Source: Acinetobacter sp. ASP199
Lineage (GTDB): Bacteria > Pseudomonadota > Gammaproteobacteria > Pseudomonadales > Moraxellaceae
Reading direction: 5' to 3'
NCBI RefSeq assembly: GCF_022700675.1
Contig: NZ_CP062182.1
Span: 186,001-250,000 of the forward strand
DNA: 64,000 bases
How positions within the stretch are numbered: position 1 is the first letter of the stretch; every line of letters begins with the position of its first letter. Of this stretch, positions 1-8,697 are shown piece after piece. Position numbers and translations under genes: made by a program. The notes below the pieces were generated by a model. The model was not told where the DNA came from, did no database searches, and worked only from the letters and a program-made list of their open reading frames with translations.

Positions 1-371
1 GCGTAGAAATCTACGGTGTATCTACTGATACGCACTTCACCCATAAAGCTTGGCATGACACGTCTGACGTGATCGGTAAAATCCAATATCCAATGATCGG
101 CGATCCAAGCTGGACTCTGGCGAAAAACTTTGAAGTGCTAATCGAAGCTGAAGGCCTAGCTGACCGCGGTACTTTCGTGATCGACCCAGACGGTAAAATC
201 CAGATCATTGAAATCAATGCAGGTGGTATCGGTCGTGATGCGCAAGAACTGCTTCGTAAGGTAAAAGCAGCTCAGTACGTACACGCTCATCCAGGTGAAG
301 TATGTCCTGCAAAATGGAAAGAAGGCGAAGCAACGCTTGCTCCTTCAATTGACCTGGTCGGTAAAATCTAA
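1..371 (+). CDS. ahpC: Alkyl hydroperoxide reductase subunit C (3' part)
   Basis: This is the last ~122 residues of a typical 2-Cys peroxiredoxin; the start lies outside the window. The reading frame is set at base 3. The segment [13 protein letters not shown], the block [10 protein letters not shown], and the C-terminal [10 protein letters not shown] with the resolving cysteine are characteristic of AhpC. The family reduces hydrogen peroxide and organic peroxides in the cytosol, recharged by AhpF. The first, peroxidatic cysteine is upstream and cannot be checked. A strong terminator follows directly. Confidence 0.93.
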   Translation, partial: VEIYGVSTDTHFTHKAWHDTSDVIGKIQYPMIGDPSWTLAKNFEVLIEAEGLADRGTFVIDPDGKIQIIEINAGGIGRDAQELLRKVKAAQYVHAHPGEVCPAKWKEGEATLAPSIDLVGKI

Positions 372-395
372 TTCGATAAGCTTTTATCGAGTCTT

Positions 396-428
396 AAAAA
401 AATCCAGCCCTCAGCGCTGGATTTTTTT
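396..428 (+). terminator. Rho-independent terminator after ahpC
   Basis: A GC-containing hairpin (AATCCAGC / GCTGGATT around a CCTCA loop) is preceded by a run of A and followed by seven T. It can work on both strands, so it may also stop the LysR gene that converges from the right. Confidence 0.85.
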
Positions 429-455
429 ATATGCACTGAAAATTGAAATCATACT

Positions 456-1391
456 TTAAATGGTATATCCCTTGTGGCCTTCTGCTGCGGCACGCAGACC
501 TTCCACCAGATGCTCGATCAGTTTTTCCATGACCAGACGTTGACCTTTACGTGAGGCATAAACCAGTTGTAGGGTACCAATATTGGAGCACCATTCAGGC
601 AAGACATGAACCAATCGTCCCATTTTTAGATCTTTTTCTACAGTTAAATAGGGCAGATCAGCAATGCCAAGACCATCCAGGGCAGAATAATAGACGCCTG
701 CTAAATCATTGCTTTTAATTCGCGGTTGTAGCGGAATGATGATGTCTTCTTGGCTTTCAATATGGTGCAGATGCCATTGATAGTGGGTTTTTTGTGTACC
801 CAATACAATGGTCGGGAATTCATGGATTTCAATTGGTGATTGCAGCATCCGTCCTTGCAATAATTGCGGACTGGCCACCAAACAATGTGTGGTTTTGACC
901 ACATCACGCACCACAATACTCGAGTCTTCATTGCTTGCAAAATTCGTACGAATGGCTAAATCAATATCATCATGCAATACATCGACACGGCGACTGGTCA
1001 GCTCCATTTCGACCTGTACTTTGGGATATTGTTGTAAAAATGCATTGAGTAAGCCGCGAATTTGATAACGCATCATGACCGATGGGCAACTGATTTTAAT
1101 CATGCCTTGCGGTTCACTTTTTTGTTTCAATAACACATTATGAGCACATTCGACTTGCTGAATGATTTTTGTGCACTCATCAAAGAGTTCTTGACCCAGT
1201 GGAGTGACTTTAAAATGGCGTGTAGAGCGTTGAATTAAAGTGACATTATATTGTGACTCAAGCTCTAAAATACGACGGCTCAATTTTGACTTGGTGATAC
1301 TTGAGGCTTCACTGGCTGCACTAAAGCCGCCATGTTTGACCACAAGATAAAAATAATAATAGTCATCAAAAGAGTGCACGTTGAATCTCAC
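456..1391 (-). CDS. LysR-family transcriptional regulator
   Basis: A protein of about 311 aa with an N-terminal winged helix-turn-helix (FSAASEASSITKSKLSRRI, roughly residues 23-42) followed by the LysR effector domain. The longest frame opens with GTG. A second GTG four codons in, before HSFDDYYYF, has a slightly better upstream sequence, so the start is uncertain by four codons. It lies downstream of ycaC on the same strand with a 117-bp gap, and ycaC is divergent from the pirin gene. A role in controlling ycaC and/or the pirin gene is likely from position only. The effector is unknown. Confidence 0.85.
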   Translation of the reverse strand: MRFNVHSFDDYYYFYLVVKHGGFSAASEASSITKSKLSRRILELESQYNVTLIQRSTRHFKVTPLGQELFDECTKIIQQVECAHNVLLKQKSEPQGMIKISCPSVMMRYQIRGLLNAFLQQYPKVQVEMELTSRRVDVLHDDIDLAIRTNFASNEDSSIVVRDVVKTTHCLVASPQLLQGRMLQSPIEIHEFPTIVLGTQKTHYQWHLHHIESQEDIIIPLQPRIKSNDLAGVYYSALDGLGIADLPYLTVEKDLKMGRLVHVLPEWCSNIGTLQLVYASRKGQRLVMEKLIEHLVEGLRAAAEGHKGYTI

Positions 1392-1508
1392 TGGCTGGCG
1401 TGTTAGTCATCCATGATAGAGGAACTTCGGCAAATCGAAAAATATTTGCAGTGAAAACTGAAATATCACAAAGCAGCGATGCACAGATCGCTACTTTGAT
1501 CGGGAAGA

Positions 1509-2135
1509 TTATTTTTGCGTGGTGTTTTGCACGTAGCTGTTGATCAGGTTGCGGTAGTCTGGAATATGGTTACCAAATAAAGCACCTAGACCTTCAACAT
1601 CATTGCGCCAATCACGATGTAATTCACATGCAGTACCGAACCAAGTCATCAATTGTGCGCCTGCTTGAGACATACGATCCCATGCAGAATCGCGTGTTAA
1701 ATGGTTAAACGTACCCGATGCATCCGTGACGACAAATACGTCAAAATCTTCTGCCAATGCAGACAGCGTCGGGAAGGCAACACAGACTTCAGTCACCACA
1801 CCTGCAATGATTAATTGCTTTTTGCCTGTTGCTTTAACTGCTTGAACAAAGTCTTCATTGTCCCATGCATTGATTTGACCAGGACGGGCAATATAAGGTG
1901 CATCAGGGAACATTTCTTTTAACTCTGGCACCAATGGGCCATTTGGACCTTGTTCAAAACTGGTGGTCAAAATGGTCGGTAAATTAAAATATTTTGCTGC
2001 AGCAGCCAAAGCGAGTACGTTGTTTTTAAATTTATCTGGATCAATATCGCGTACTAATGACAATAAACCGGTTTGGTGGTCAACCAACAGTACAGCAGCA
2101 TTATCTTTGTCTAGACGAACGTAAGGTTTTCCCAT
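1509..2135 (-). CDS. ycaC: YcaC-family isochorismatase-like cysteine hydrolase
   Basis: 208 aa, almost colinear with Escherichia coli YcaC as I recall it (start MGKPYVRLDKDNAAVLLVD). The ATG at 2135 is chosen because AAGGAT sits 8 bases before it; earlier in-frame codons lack such a site. Likely catalytic residues of the isochorismatase fold are D19 (in VDHQ), R84 and C118 (in TEVCVAF). The family forms octameric rings, and its physiological substrate is not established. It is divergent from the pirin gene across a 320-bp gap and followed by a LysR regulator. Confidence 0.9.
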   Translation of the reverse strand: MGKPYVRLDKDNAAVLLVDHQTGLLSLVRDIDPDKFKNNVLALAAAAKYFNLPTILTTSFEQGPNGPLVPELKEMFPDAPYIARPGQINAWDNEDFVQAVKATGKKQLIIAGVVTEVCVAFPTLSALAEDFDVFVVTDASGTFNHLTRDSAWDRMSQAGAQLMTWFGTACELHRDWRNDVEGLGALFGNHIPDYRNLINSYVQNTTQK

Positions 2136-2455
2136 GATCATTATCCTTAAAACTAAAATTGAATGAAAATCTTCAATACTCAATGCCTTTAAATTGCATT
2201 GAGGTTGAAACTTTCAGTTTTATATTAGGGGGCATAGTAGGATAAATGAAGCGTAATTATTAGGAATATTTATCATAAAAATAGGATATTTCGATTTATT
2301 TTGTATTTATTTATATTTTTAGCCTGATTTTGTAAAAATAAACATGATTATTGTTGCATTATTGAGATACTGCATATTGAGCTGACTGTATAAAAAACCA
2401 TAAAGCAGATTTAAAATAGCCCCATGTTCATCCTATCGTACATAGGAGTAAAAAG
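2136..2455. promoter_or_regulatory. Divergent control region between ycaC and pirin gene
   Basis: A 320-bp AT-rich gap with no coding frame. It must hold the promoters for both divergent genes. AGGAG lies 8 bases before the pirin start. No clear palindromic LysR box was located by eye. Confidence 0.5.
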
Positions 2456-3334
2456 ATGAAAAAAGTGATTGGTGTTTATCGTAATCAAAACATGCATTGG
2501 GTCGGTGATGGTTTCCCGGTCAAAAACCTGTTTTCTTATGACCGTCTGGGTCAGGTGATTAGTCCGTTCCTGTTGCTGGACTATGCTGCACCGTATCATT
2601 TTGATCCAACCAGCGTGCAGCATGGCGTGGGTTCGCACCCACACCGTGGTTTTGAGACCGTGACTTTGGCGTATCAGGGCGAAGTGACTCATCAGGATTC
2701 TAGTGGTGGTGGCGGTACCATTCAAGCAGGCGATGTGCAATGGATGACAGCAGGTTCAGGTGTGGTACACGAAGAGTTTCATTCTCATCAGTTTGCTGAG
2801 CAAGGTGGTCTGTTTGAAATGGTTCAGCTTTGGGTCAATTTGCCAGCCAAAGACAAAATGACCACACCACGCTATCAAGCCTTAACGGCTGCTGAAATTC
2901 CTCGTATTGAGATGGATGAAGGTGCAGGGCATTTGCGTATCATTGCAGGTGAATTTGGTGGTCATGTTGGGCCAGCAGAAACCTTCAGTGCGATTAATGT
3001 CTGGGATGGTCAGTTGAAAACAGGCTATGAAACCACGCTGTATGTACCTGCGGGTCATAATGCACTGCTGGTGGTACTGAATGGCGAATTAATCGTAAAT
3101 GGAAGCCAGAAAGTTCTGGACAGTTCAATTGTGATATTTGCCCGGGATGGCGATCCTGCAATACAGTTGCAGGCTTATCAGGACAGTAAATTTGTAGTCT
3201 TGACTGGTGAAGCATTGAATGAACCCATTCAAGGTTATGGTCCATTTGTGATGAATACCAAGGAAGAAATTGTCCAGGCCTTCCAGGATTTTAATCATGG
3301 TAAATTTGGTGAAATTCCGGTCACTGCTGAATAA
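2456..3334 (+). CDS. Pirin family protein
   Basis: 292 aa of bicupin fold. The metal-binding set is visible: HPHRGFET gives H61 and H63, and VVHEE gives H105 and E107. Pirins are iron-binding proteins; bacterial members include quercetin 2,3-dioxygenases and redox modulators, so a precise role cannot be given. The start is supported by AGGAG 8 bases upstream. The gene faces away from ycaC and ends in a hairpin terminator. Confidence 0.92.
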   Translation: MKKVIGVYRNQNMHWVGDGFPVKNLFSYDRLGQVISPFLLLDYAAPYHFDPTSVQHGVGSHPHRGFETVTLAYQGEVTHQDSSGGGGTIQAGDVQWMTAGSGVVHEEFHSHQFAEQGGLFEMVQLWVNLPAKDKMTTPRYQALTAAEIPRIEMDEGAGHLRIIAGEFGGHVGPAETFSAINVWDGQLKTGYETTLYVPAGHNALLVVLNGELIVNGSQKVLDSSIVIFARDGDPAIQLQAYQDSKFVVLTGEALNEPIQGYGPFVMNTKEEIVQAFQDFNHGKFGEIPVTAE

Positions 3335-3357
3335 AAATGTCAGTCTAGAAACAAGAA

Positions 3358-3382
3358 GCCTCTGCAATGCAGAGACTTTTTA
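3358..3382 (+). terminator. Terminator after pirin gene
   Basis: Hairpin CTCTGC / GCAGAG with an AAT loop, followed by ACTTTTTA. Confidence 0.6.
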
Positions 3383-3747
3383 AATATTTATGCGCTGTAA
3401 GTTCTTCTGATTATAAGATTTTTTTTAATAACTTCATCATTATGGAGTGTGATGGAGTTATTATTTTATTATGCAGAAAATTATAGCGACTATTGCACCT
3501 TTTGTAAAACGAAAGGTAAAAAAATAGTTAATCTAAATATATTGTTTTCAAAGGATAAATTATTTAAAAATAAAAAAATATCAATAAAAGCATAAATTTA
3601 AACAGTGTTGATTTTTTATATAAAAATGTAAAAAAATATGAATTTTCAAGTGCTTTAGTCCATCTGAAAAAAATGCAATCTGGAAGATTTTAATAGCCTA
3701 ATTAAGGCAGGCTTGGTACATAATTTCTAAAAGTTTCTCAATGACGG
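3383..3747. other. AT-rich intergenic region
   Basis: About 365 bp of very AT-rich sequence without a plausible gene on either strand. It presumably contains the promoter for the oxidoreductase-methyltransferase pair. Nothing else is recognised. Confidence 0.6.
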
Positions 3748-5055
3748 ATGATCGGTTTGGATATCGCAGTAATTGGTAGTGGCATGGCCGGACTGGCTAC
3801 AGCCAGAATTCTTCAGGATGCAGGACATCACATCACTATTTTTGAAGCGCAGCAAGGGCGCGGCATGGACAGTCACAGCCTCGAGTTTGAAGGTGGACTG
3901 GTAGATGCCCCTTTGCGTGTGATGAATCCGTACTTGTGGAAAAATACGCTAAGTCTTGCGACTCATCTTGGTATCAAGACCTATCCGGTACGCACTTATA
4001 TGGCGTGCAGCTGGTTATTTGAGGACCGGACTGAAACCTGGCTGACAACTTCACGCAGCCGGATTGGTAATTTCCCGATTATTAATAACCGTAAAGGCCT
4101 TCAGCAATATGGCTGGCGTCTGGTGAAAGGCTTATTACAACTGAAAACAGCCTTAAATAAATTCTTTAAATCTAAAAATCAGGATATCAGCCTGGCAGAA
4201 TTTATTAATCGCAATGATATCGAAGAAGTATTCTGGCATGGTGCGGTGATGCCGGTGCTGTATACCATCTGTACCTGTAACCCAAAAACCATTGGCGAAT
4301 GGCCTGCGAAACCATTGTTGATTTTCCTGCGTCAGCTGACGGATGGTGATGCATTATTGCGTATGCAGGGCGGTACACCAGCCTTGGTGGATAAACTGAT
4401 TGAAGGCATCGACATAGTCAGTGGTGCAGCAACCACGCTGGTACAACAGCAGGGTGATCAGGTTCGTGTAGAAAATGCGGCAGGTTATTCCAAGTTATTT
4501 GACCGTGTCATCGTTGCAACACCAACCAACAAGATCGAAGAATTCCTCGATAAAGACCAGTTTGCAACAGATATTGAATTATTGAAAAAATTCCAGTTTG
4601 AGCAGGGTCAATTGGTGATTCACACTGATACCAGCGTGATGCCGCCGAAACGTAAAGACTGGGCGGTACTGAGCTATATGATGGACCGTAAGTTTACCCG
4701 TCAGCAGTTCACGGTTTGGCTTAATGCGATTGAGCCAACACTGGTTGGCAAGTCACCCGTGTTCCAGACCTGGCGTCCGGTTACGGATATCGATCCGAAG
4801 AAAGTCATTTCTTCTGTGACACTGACCCGTGCAGTTGTTGATGCGCATACTGTGGCCTTGAACAAGGAATTGCAGCAACGTCATCTGGATCAGGACCGTA
4901 AAGTATTCTACTGTGGTTCATGGTCATGCGACGGTTTACCAATTCTGGAATCTGCAGTCACTTCAGCAATGAAGATTGCAGAAATCTTTGGTGCACCATT
5001 GCCATTTGAAGGCTTAAAACCGAATATTGAGGTTGCACCACAACTCGGTTATTAA
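3748..5055 (+). CDS. FAD-dependent oxidoreductase, amine-oxidase/desaturase-like
   Basis: 435 aa. The Rossmann FAD motif IAVIGSGMAGLATARIL sits at the very N terminus, followed by E-rich adenine contact residues (TIFEAQQGRG), and the fold matches the flavin amine oxidase/NAD(P)-binding group. A shorter start (TTG three codons in) is also possible; no clear ribosome site is seen. The next gene, a methyltransferase, starts two bases after the stop, so the two are surely co-transcribed. Such pairs often modify lipids or isoprenoids, but the substrate here is unknown. Confidence 0.85.
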   Translation: MIGLDIAVIGSGMAGLATARILQDAGHHITIFEAQQGRGMDSHSLEFEGGLVDAPLRVMNPYLWKNTLSLATHLGIKTYPVRTYMACSWLFEDRTETWLTTSRSRIGNFPIINNRKGLQQYGWRLVKGLLQLKTALNKFFKSKNQDISLAEFINRNDIEEVFWHGAVMPVLYTICTCNPKTIGEWPAKPLLIFLRQLTDGDALLRMQGGTPALVDKLIEGIDIVSGAATTLVQQQGDQVRVENAAGYSKLFDRVIVATPTNKIEEFLDKDQFATDIELLKKFQFEQGQLVIHTDTSVMPPKRKDWAVLSYMMDRKFTRQQFTVWLNAIEPTLVGKSPVFQTWRPVTDIDPKKVISSVTLTRAVVDAHTVALNKELQQRHLDQDRKVFYCGSWSCDGLPILESAVTSAMKIAEIFGAPLPFEGLKPNIEVAPQLGY

Positions 5056-5057
5056 GC

Positions 5058-5906
5058 ATGAAACTGTTCCAGGCCTTTCGACAGCGTCTACCAGAGCATA
5101 AATATGCCATCAATGCGGCATTGCTTGGAGATACTTCGTTATTGTCCTGGAGCAATCTCGGTTACTGGCAGACAGGGCAGCAAGACTATGTTGCTGCCTG
5201 TCAGGCTTTAGCTGATCATCTGGCTGAAACCATCCATTTAAATTCAAAAGATAAATTACTGGATCTTGGCTGCGGTCAGGGTGCCAGTCTGCTGCATTGG
5301 CAACAGCATTATCAGGTGCAATACCTGGCAGGCGTAGAGTTACAGAAAGTCTGTGTCGCCAAGATCCAGCAGCATTTACCCGAACTGAATGCAATTTATC
5401 ATGCGTCTTTTCTTCGATTAAAAGATATCCATTTCCCACATAGATTTGACGCTGTGCTGTGTCTGGATGCTGCTTATCATAATAGCGTACCCGCCTTGCT
5501 GGAACAGCTGATCTCAGTTTTGAATTCAAATGCGCGAATCGGTTTTCATCATCTGGTTTTGTCTGAGCGCTGGAAAACTTTAAATTCATTTCAAAAGCGT
5601 AAATACCAGTTTTTGCTGAAATCAGCAGACATCAATTTAAGTAATTTGATGACGGTAGGTGCATTATATGAATGTCTGGATCAATTTGAATTCACAGATA
5701 TCCAGGTTAAAGATCTGTCAGAACAAGTATTTGCCGGTTTTGCCAGATATGTGCAGCAGGATTTAAATTCAAAAAAACTGACTCAGTCTGTGAAGGCATC
5801 CAGACTAGATGAATTTAAAATTCAGATGACTGCAAAACTATGCCGAAAGCTTTTTGAAGAAGGTGTGGTGCGTTATGTGCAGATTAGCGCGAGGGCGAAG
5901 CACTAG
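5058..5906 (+). CDS. Class I SAM-dependent methyltransferase
   Basis: 282 aa. The SAM-binding loop LLDLGCGQG lies at residues 67-75, with an acidic strand-2 end (GVELQ) and post-motif RFDAVLCLDAAYHNS, as in small-molecule and lipid methyltransferases. It follows the oxidoreductase by two bases, so they likely act in one pathway. No substrate can be assigned. Confidence 0.85.
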   Translation: MKLFQAFRQRLPEHKYAINAALLGDTSLLSWSNLGYWQTGQQDYVAACQALADHLAETIHLNSKDKLLDLGCGQGASLLHWQQHYQVQYLAGVELQKVCVAKIQQHLPELNAIYHASFLRLKDIHFPHRFDAVLCLDAAYHNSVPALLEQLISVLNSNARIGFHHLVLSERWKTLNSFQKRKYQFLLKSADINLSNLMTVGALYECLDQFEFTDIQVKDLSEQVFAGFARYVQQDLNSKKLTQSVKASRLDEFKIQMTAKLCRKLFEEGVVRYVQISARAKH

Positions 5907-5958
5907 CATAGTGCCTGAAGAGCAAGCCTGAAGAAAATGCAGACTCCAGAAACATCAA

Positions 5959-5980
5959 AGCCTCACTAAAAAGCGAGGCT
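5959..5980 (-). terminator. Weak hairpin downstream of tRNA-Thr
   Basis: AGCCTC / GAGGCT pair around a T-rich loop. On the minus strand it is followed by TTTGATGTTT, so it may end the tRNA-Thr transcript. The T-run is short. Confidence 0.4.
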
Positions 5981-5987
5981 AAGAAAA

Positions 5988-6063
<76 letters not shown>

Positions 6064-6283
6064 GTTGTGGTGTGCATTCTACAGATTTTTCGGAGTGATG
6101 CAAGCCAAAAAATAACCGTTTAAATGCTTTGGTGAAATTTTAAGTTTTGATTGAATTCTGCATGAGACGAAAAGCTGCACAGCGAGAAATATATCAGCTG
6201 GATTCATGAAAATCGCCCACATGCGAATGGGTGGGCGAGGGTGGAAAATTTAAACTGGTTTTGGATATGAATAAAATTTAGGT

Positions 6284-6511
6284 TTATCGGCTTTTTAGGA
6301 TACGGTCCAAATCCTGAGCACATTCTTCCAAGGTAAAGGCCATGTCAAACTGCATTTGAGGTTTGAGTTCTTGAGCGAGCCTTCTCCACTGTTCGATAAG
6401 TTTTAGGGCTTTTTGAATCTTATGTTTGTTGACGTCCTTGGCAATGGTCGGGGTGTAACCGCCACGTTTAGCGTTTTTGATCTGTTTTGCATAGTTTGCG
6501 CTGTTATTCAT
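6284..6511 (-). CDS. Small basic hypothetical protein, 75 aa
   Basis: Starts MNNSANYAKQIKNAKRGGY and has a heptad-like amphipathic middle (KALKLIEQWRRLAQEL). The start is supported by GGAGCG 4-9 bases upstream. No signal peptide or membrane segment is present. I do not recognise the family. It stands alone between the tRNA-Thr and a lipoprotein gene. Confidence 0.6.
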   Translation of the reverse strand: MNNSANYAKQIKNAKRGGYTPTIAKDVNKHKIQKALKLIEQWRRLAQELKPQMQFDMAFTLEECAQDLDRILKSR

Positions 6512-6713
6512 GTTCGCTCCCGAATAGCAGTGTGTCTATCTTTAGTTTTTAGTTTGAATCAAGATCAATGGCGTGGTTGGTTAAATCTATTGGTTTTTGT
6601 TCTCCTTTTATATGCCCCCATAAGAGCAACATAACATAGCGATGATGACAATTAAATTAAGCTATTTTTGTGCCAAGTTAGAATTCATTTTTTCATTATT
6701 GAAAAGATAAGCA

Positions 6714-7064
6714 TCAGCAAACCACATTATCTTTCTCCTTATAAAAGTCCAGTGCCAGCTTCAGATCCTGCTCTAATTGTTCTTTAGTATTCTCTGGCGC
6801 AATTTTCATAAAGGCAGGTACGTACTCTTTGAAATAGATCTCAGGATAGTCTTCGCAGATGATTTTCTTGCGAACTTCCATAGGTGTATTTGGATGATCT
6901 AATTGATCGAGAAAGTTATTGATCTTCTGATCCGCCTGTTCAAACTGAATGACATCTACAGACTTTTTATTCGTCGACATTGCGGCCTCTGCCTGTTCAG
7001 GCTGCTTTTGGCAACCAGCCACAACAAACATAACGAGCAAGGTGGTAAAGGCGAGTTTCTTCAT
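6714..7064 (-). CDS. Small lipoprotein, unknown function
   Basis: 116 aa. A lipoprotein signal is clear: MKKLAFTTLLVMFVVAGC with cysteine at about residue 18, followed by a Q/E-rich linker. The rest is an acidic helical domain with two later cysteines (IICEDYP and a terminal VVC) that could form a disulfide in the periplasm. Probably anchored in the outer membrane, since no Asp follows the Cys. Unrecognised family. Confidence 0.75.
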   Translation of the reverse strand: MKKLAFTTLLVMFVVAGCQKQPEQAEAAMSTNKKSVDVIQFEQADQKINNFLDQLDHPNTPMEVRKKIICEDYPEIYFKEYVPAFMKIAPENTKEQLEQDLKLALDFYKEKDNVVC

Positions 7065-7150
7065 GGTCTTTTCTCGTTATTGTCCAGATCTGAAGATAAG
7101 AGTATAAGAGAATTCGCGACGGGATAAGAACAGATTTGTTTTAAATAAAA

Positions 7151-7180
7151 AAATACCTCCATCATGGGGAAGGAGGTAAA
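7151..7180 (-). terminator. Hairpin with T-run on minus strand
   Basis: TACCTCC / GGAGGTA stem followed on the minus strand by ATTTTTTTATT. No minus-strand gene is evident just upstream (7180-7465). It may be a second stop signal for the old tRNA-Ser transcript, or the end of an unrecognised RNA. Confidence 0.45.
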
Positions 7181-7468
7181 ATTGGAAAAGAAACTACAGC
7201 TAGTCTCTGATTACAGATTTTATATTAGATCACTTTTCAAGCAATTGGCAAAATATTACAAGCTTTATCGTGATTCATAAAAATTGAATCTGCTGTGATT
7301 TCTAACCATGGAATTTAGCTCAAATACTTGAGGAATTTTCCTTTACCAAGCTATAAAAATAAAGAATCTGGTTGAATATCCGTTCTTTGTGAGTTGCTAA
7401 AAAATGAATGATTAAAAAGATAGCCGATAAACGAAGAGTGCAGGAGAAAACTTTAATTACAGATAACA

Positions 7469-7506
7469 AAAAAGGCCTAAATCCTTTGGATTTAAACCTT
7501 TTAAGA
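7469..7506 (-). terminator. Original tRNA-Ser terminator, displaced by the island
   Basis: Imperfect hairpin (TAAATCC / GGATTTA core with outer AGG / CCT) ending in a T-run on the minus strand. It closely resembles the hairpin at 15522-15554 that now follows the intact tRNA-Ser. That is expected if the island brought its own terminator when it inserted at the tRNA 3' end. Confidence 0.6.
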
Positions 7507-7533
7507 CATCATGTGGCTACATGATTATAAATC

Positions 7534-7548
7534 TTGGCGGTGAGAGAG
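7534..7548 (-). repeat. Island attachment repeat, distal copy (duplicated tRNA-Ser 3' end)
   Basis: The 15 bases TTGGCGGTGAGAGAG are identical to 15586-15600, where they form the 3' end of tRNA-Ser including CCA. This copy has no tRNA body attached and marks the far end of the inserted element. Confidence 0.85.
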
Positions 7549-7611
7549 TCCGTCAGGTTTAATATCTAAATATATGAAATAGTTAAACATAAAAAAAACA
7601 TACTGTAAATA

Positions 7612-7631
7612 TACCGACATTTGTACCGTCA
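7612..7631 (+). promoter_or_regulatory. Candidate integrase arm-type sites, left end
   Basis: TACCGACA at 7612-7619 and TACCGTCA at 7624-7631, start-to-start distance 12 bp. The same two octamers with the same 12-bp spacing occur at the right end (15455 and 15467). Their assignment as integrase arm sites is inference. Confidence 0.5.
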
Positions 7632-7756
7632 TTGAATAGAATTTTATAGTTTGCTAAGTATAAAAATTAAAATAAAAGTGCTAAATTATAGAGTTATATA
7701 TGTTTTTATTTTATAAATAACAATACTTTGACCGAATATTTCTTTGGGGTAGGGCA

Positions 7757-8686
7757 ATGACTCAAATTTTACAGTATTTACCTTTTTCCCATTATAGAAA
7801 ATTTCTCCGATCTGCAGTTGATGGTTGCATGGGTATAGGTACACATGTAGCAGAAATAATTTGGGATGATGGGATCTGTAGAGAGTCTTTTGTTAAGTTT
7901 TATAAACATGATAAAAAGAGAGCATTATTGAATGAAGCGATCGGATTTTTACTGATCCAATCATTAGAACTTCCACAGCCAGAATTAGGCGGATTTTTAC
8001 AATATAAAATTTCTGAGACAGGAACTCCTGAGTTGTGGAAGGATGCGTCTGAAATAGAAAAATACAGAGGGGAAGTTATTGCATGGGTAACAACTAATAC
8101 TAATGGTCTCAATAAACGCATTGAGATAACTCAGCAACAAGATCCCCAGATTCAAGCCTATTTAATAAGCCAAGTACAAGAGTCACTTAAAAATTGGAAT
8201 CATCTTCCTGAACTCATTCTATGTGATGATTGGTTAGCTAATAATGATAGAAATTTAGGAAACCTATTAGAATTACCAAATAGAACTTTTACACTCATTG
8301 ATCATGGGGGAATTCTATATGGAGATAACTGGTCTGCATGGGATATTATGCAGGCAAGAACTATAAATGGACCGTTCCAGAAAGGATATGCTCAAATATA
8401 CAAGAGAAGATTCGGGGATGGATTGTTTTGGAAGCAGGATTTAGTAGCAGAATTAGTTGAGCTTAAGAAAAAACATATTCAAGGCTTGAATAAAGTTAGA
8501 GGAGAGTTATTTGCCTTAGTTGAGGAGTTTATTGACTCAGAAGAGGTAGATACTGGATTACCCCCTCAACCGATACAAAAAGTAAGTAAAATTCTGCAAG
8601 ATTTTCTAGAAGAAGCAGCTATCCAATATAGTACTATCGAGCAAAAATGTGATTATTGGCTTGATACTTCAGCTCAATATGTTTAG
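7757..8686 (+). CDS. HipA-like (HipA_2-type) kinase family protein
   Basis: 309 aa with a kinase-like set of motifs: a candidate ATP-contacting lysine K47 (SFVKFY), an NE pair at 59-60, a catalytic loop DDWLANNDRNLGNLL at 157-171 and a metal-binding LIDHGG at 180-185. This is the pattern of HipA/PI4-kinase-like folds, but the N-terminal HipA domain is absent and the protein is shorter than HipA (~440 aa), as in the separate HipA_2 group. The next gene begins 11 bases downstream. The AT-rich composition and island location mark it as acquired cargo. Phosphorylation target unknown. Confidence 0.7.
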   Translation: MTQILQYLPFSHYRKFLRSAVDGCMGIGTHVAEIIWDDGICRESFVKFYKHDKKRALLNEAIGFLLIQSLELPQPELGGFLQYKISETGTPELWKDASEIEKYRGEVIAWVTTNTNGLNKRIEITQQQDPQIQAYLISQVQESLKNWNHLPELILCDDWLANNDRNLGNLLELPNRTFTLIDHGGILYGDNWSAWDIMQARTINGPFQKGYAQIYKRRFGDGLFWKQDLVAELVELKKKHIQGLNKVRGELFALVEEFIDSEEVDTGLPPQPIQKVSKILQDFLEEAAIQYSTIEQKCDYWLDTSAQYV

Positions 8687-8697
8687 CAGGTATTAAC

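Noticed and set aside
5110..5589. Minus-strand 159-aa frame opposite the methyltransferase
   Set aside because: No start signal, no family resemblance; the methyltransferase on the other strand is clear.
7180..7465. Possible RNA gene ending at the hairpin 7151-7180
   Set aside because: No promoter or folded body could be recognised; the hairpin may be a back-up terminator of the old tRNA-Ser transcript.
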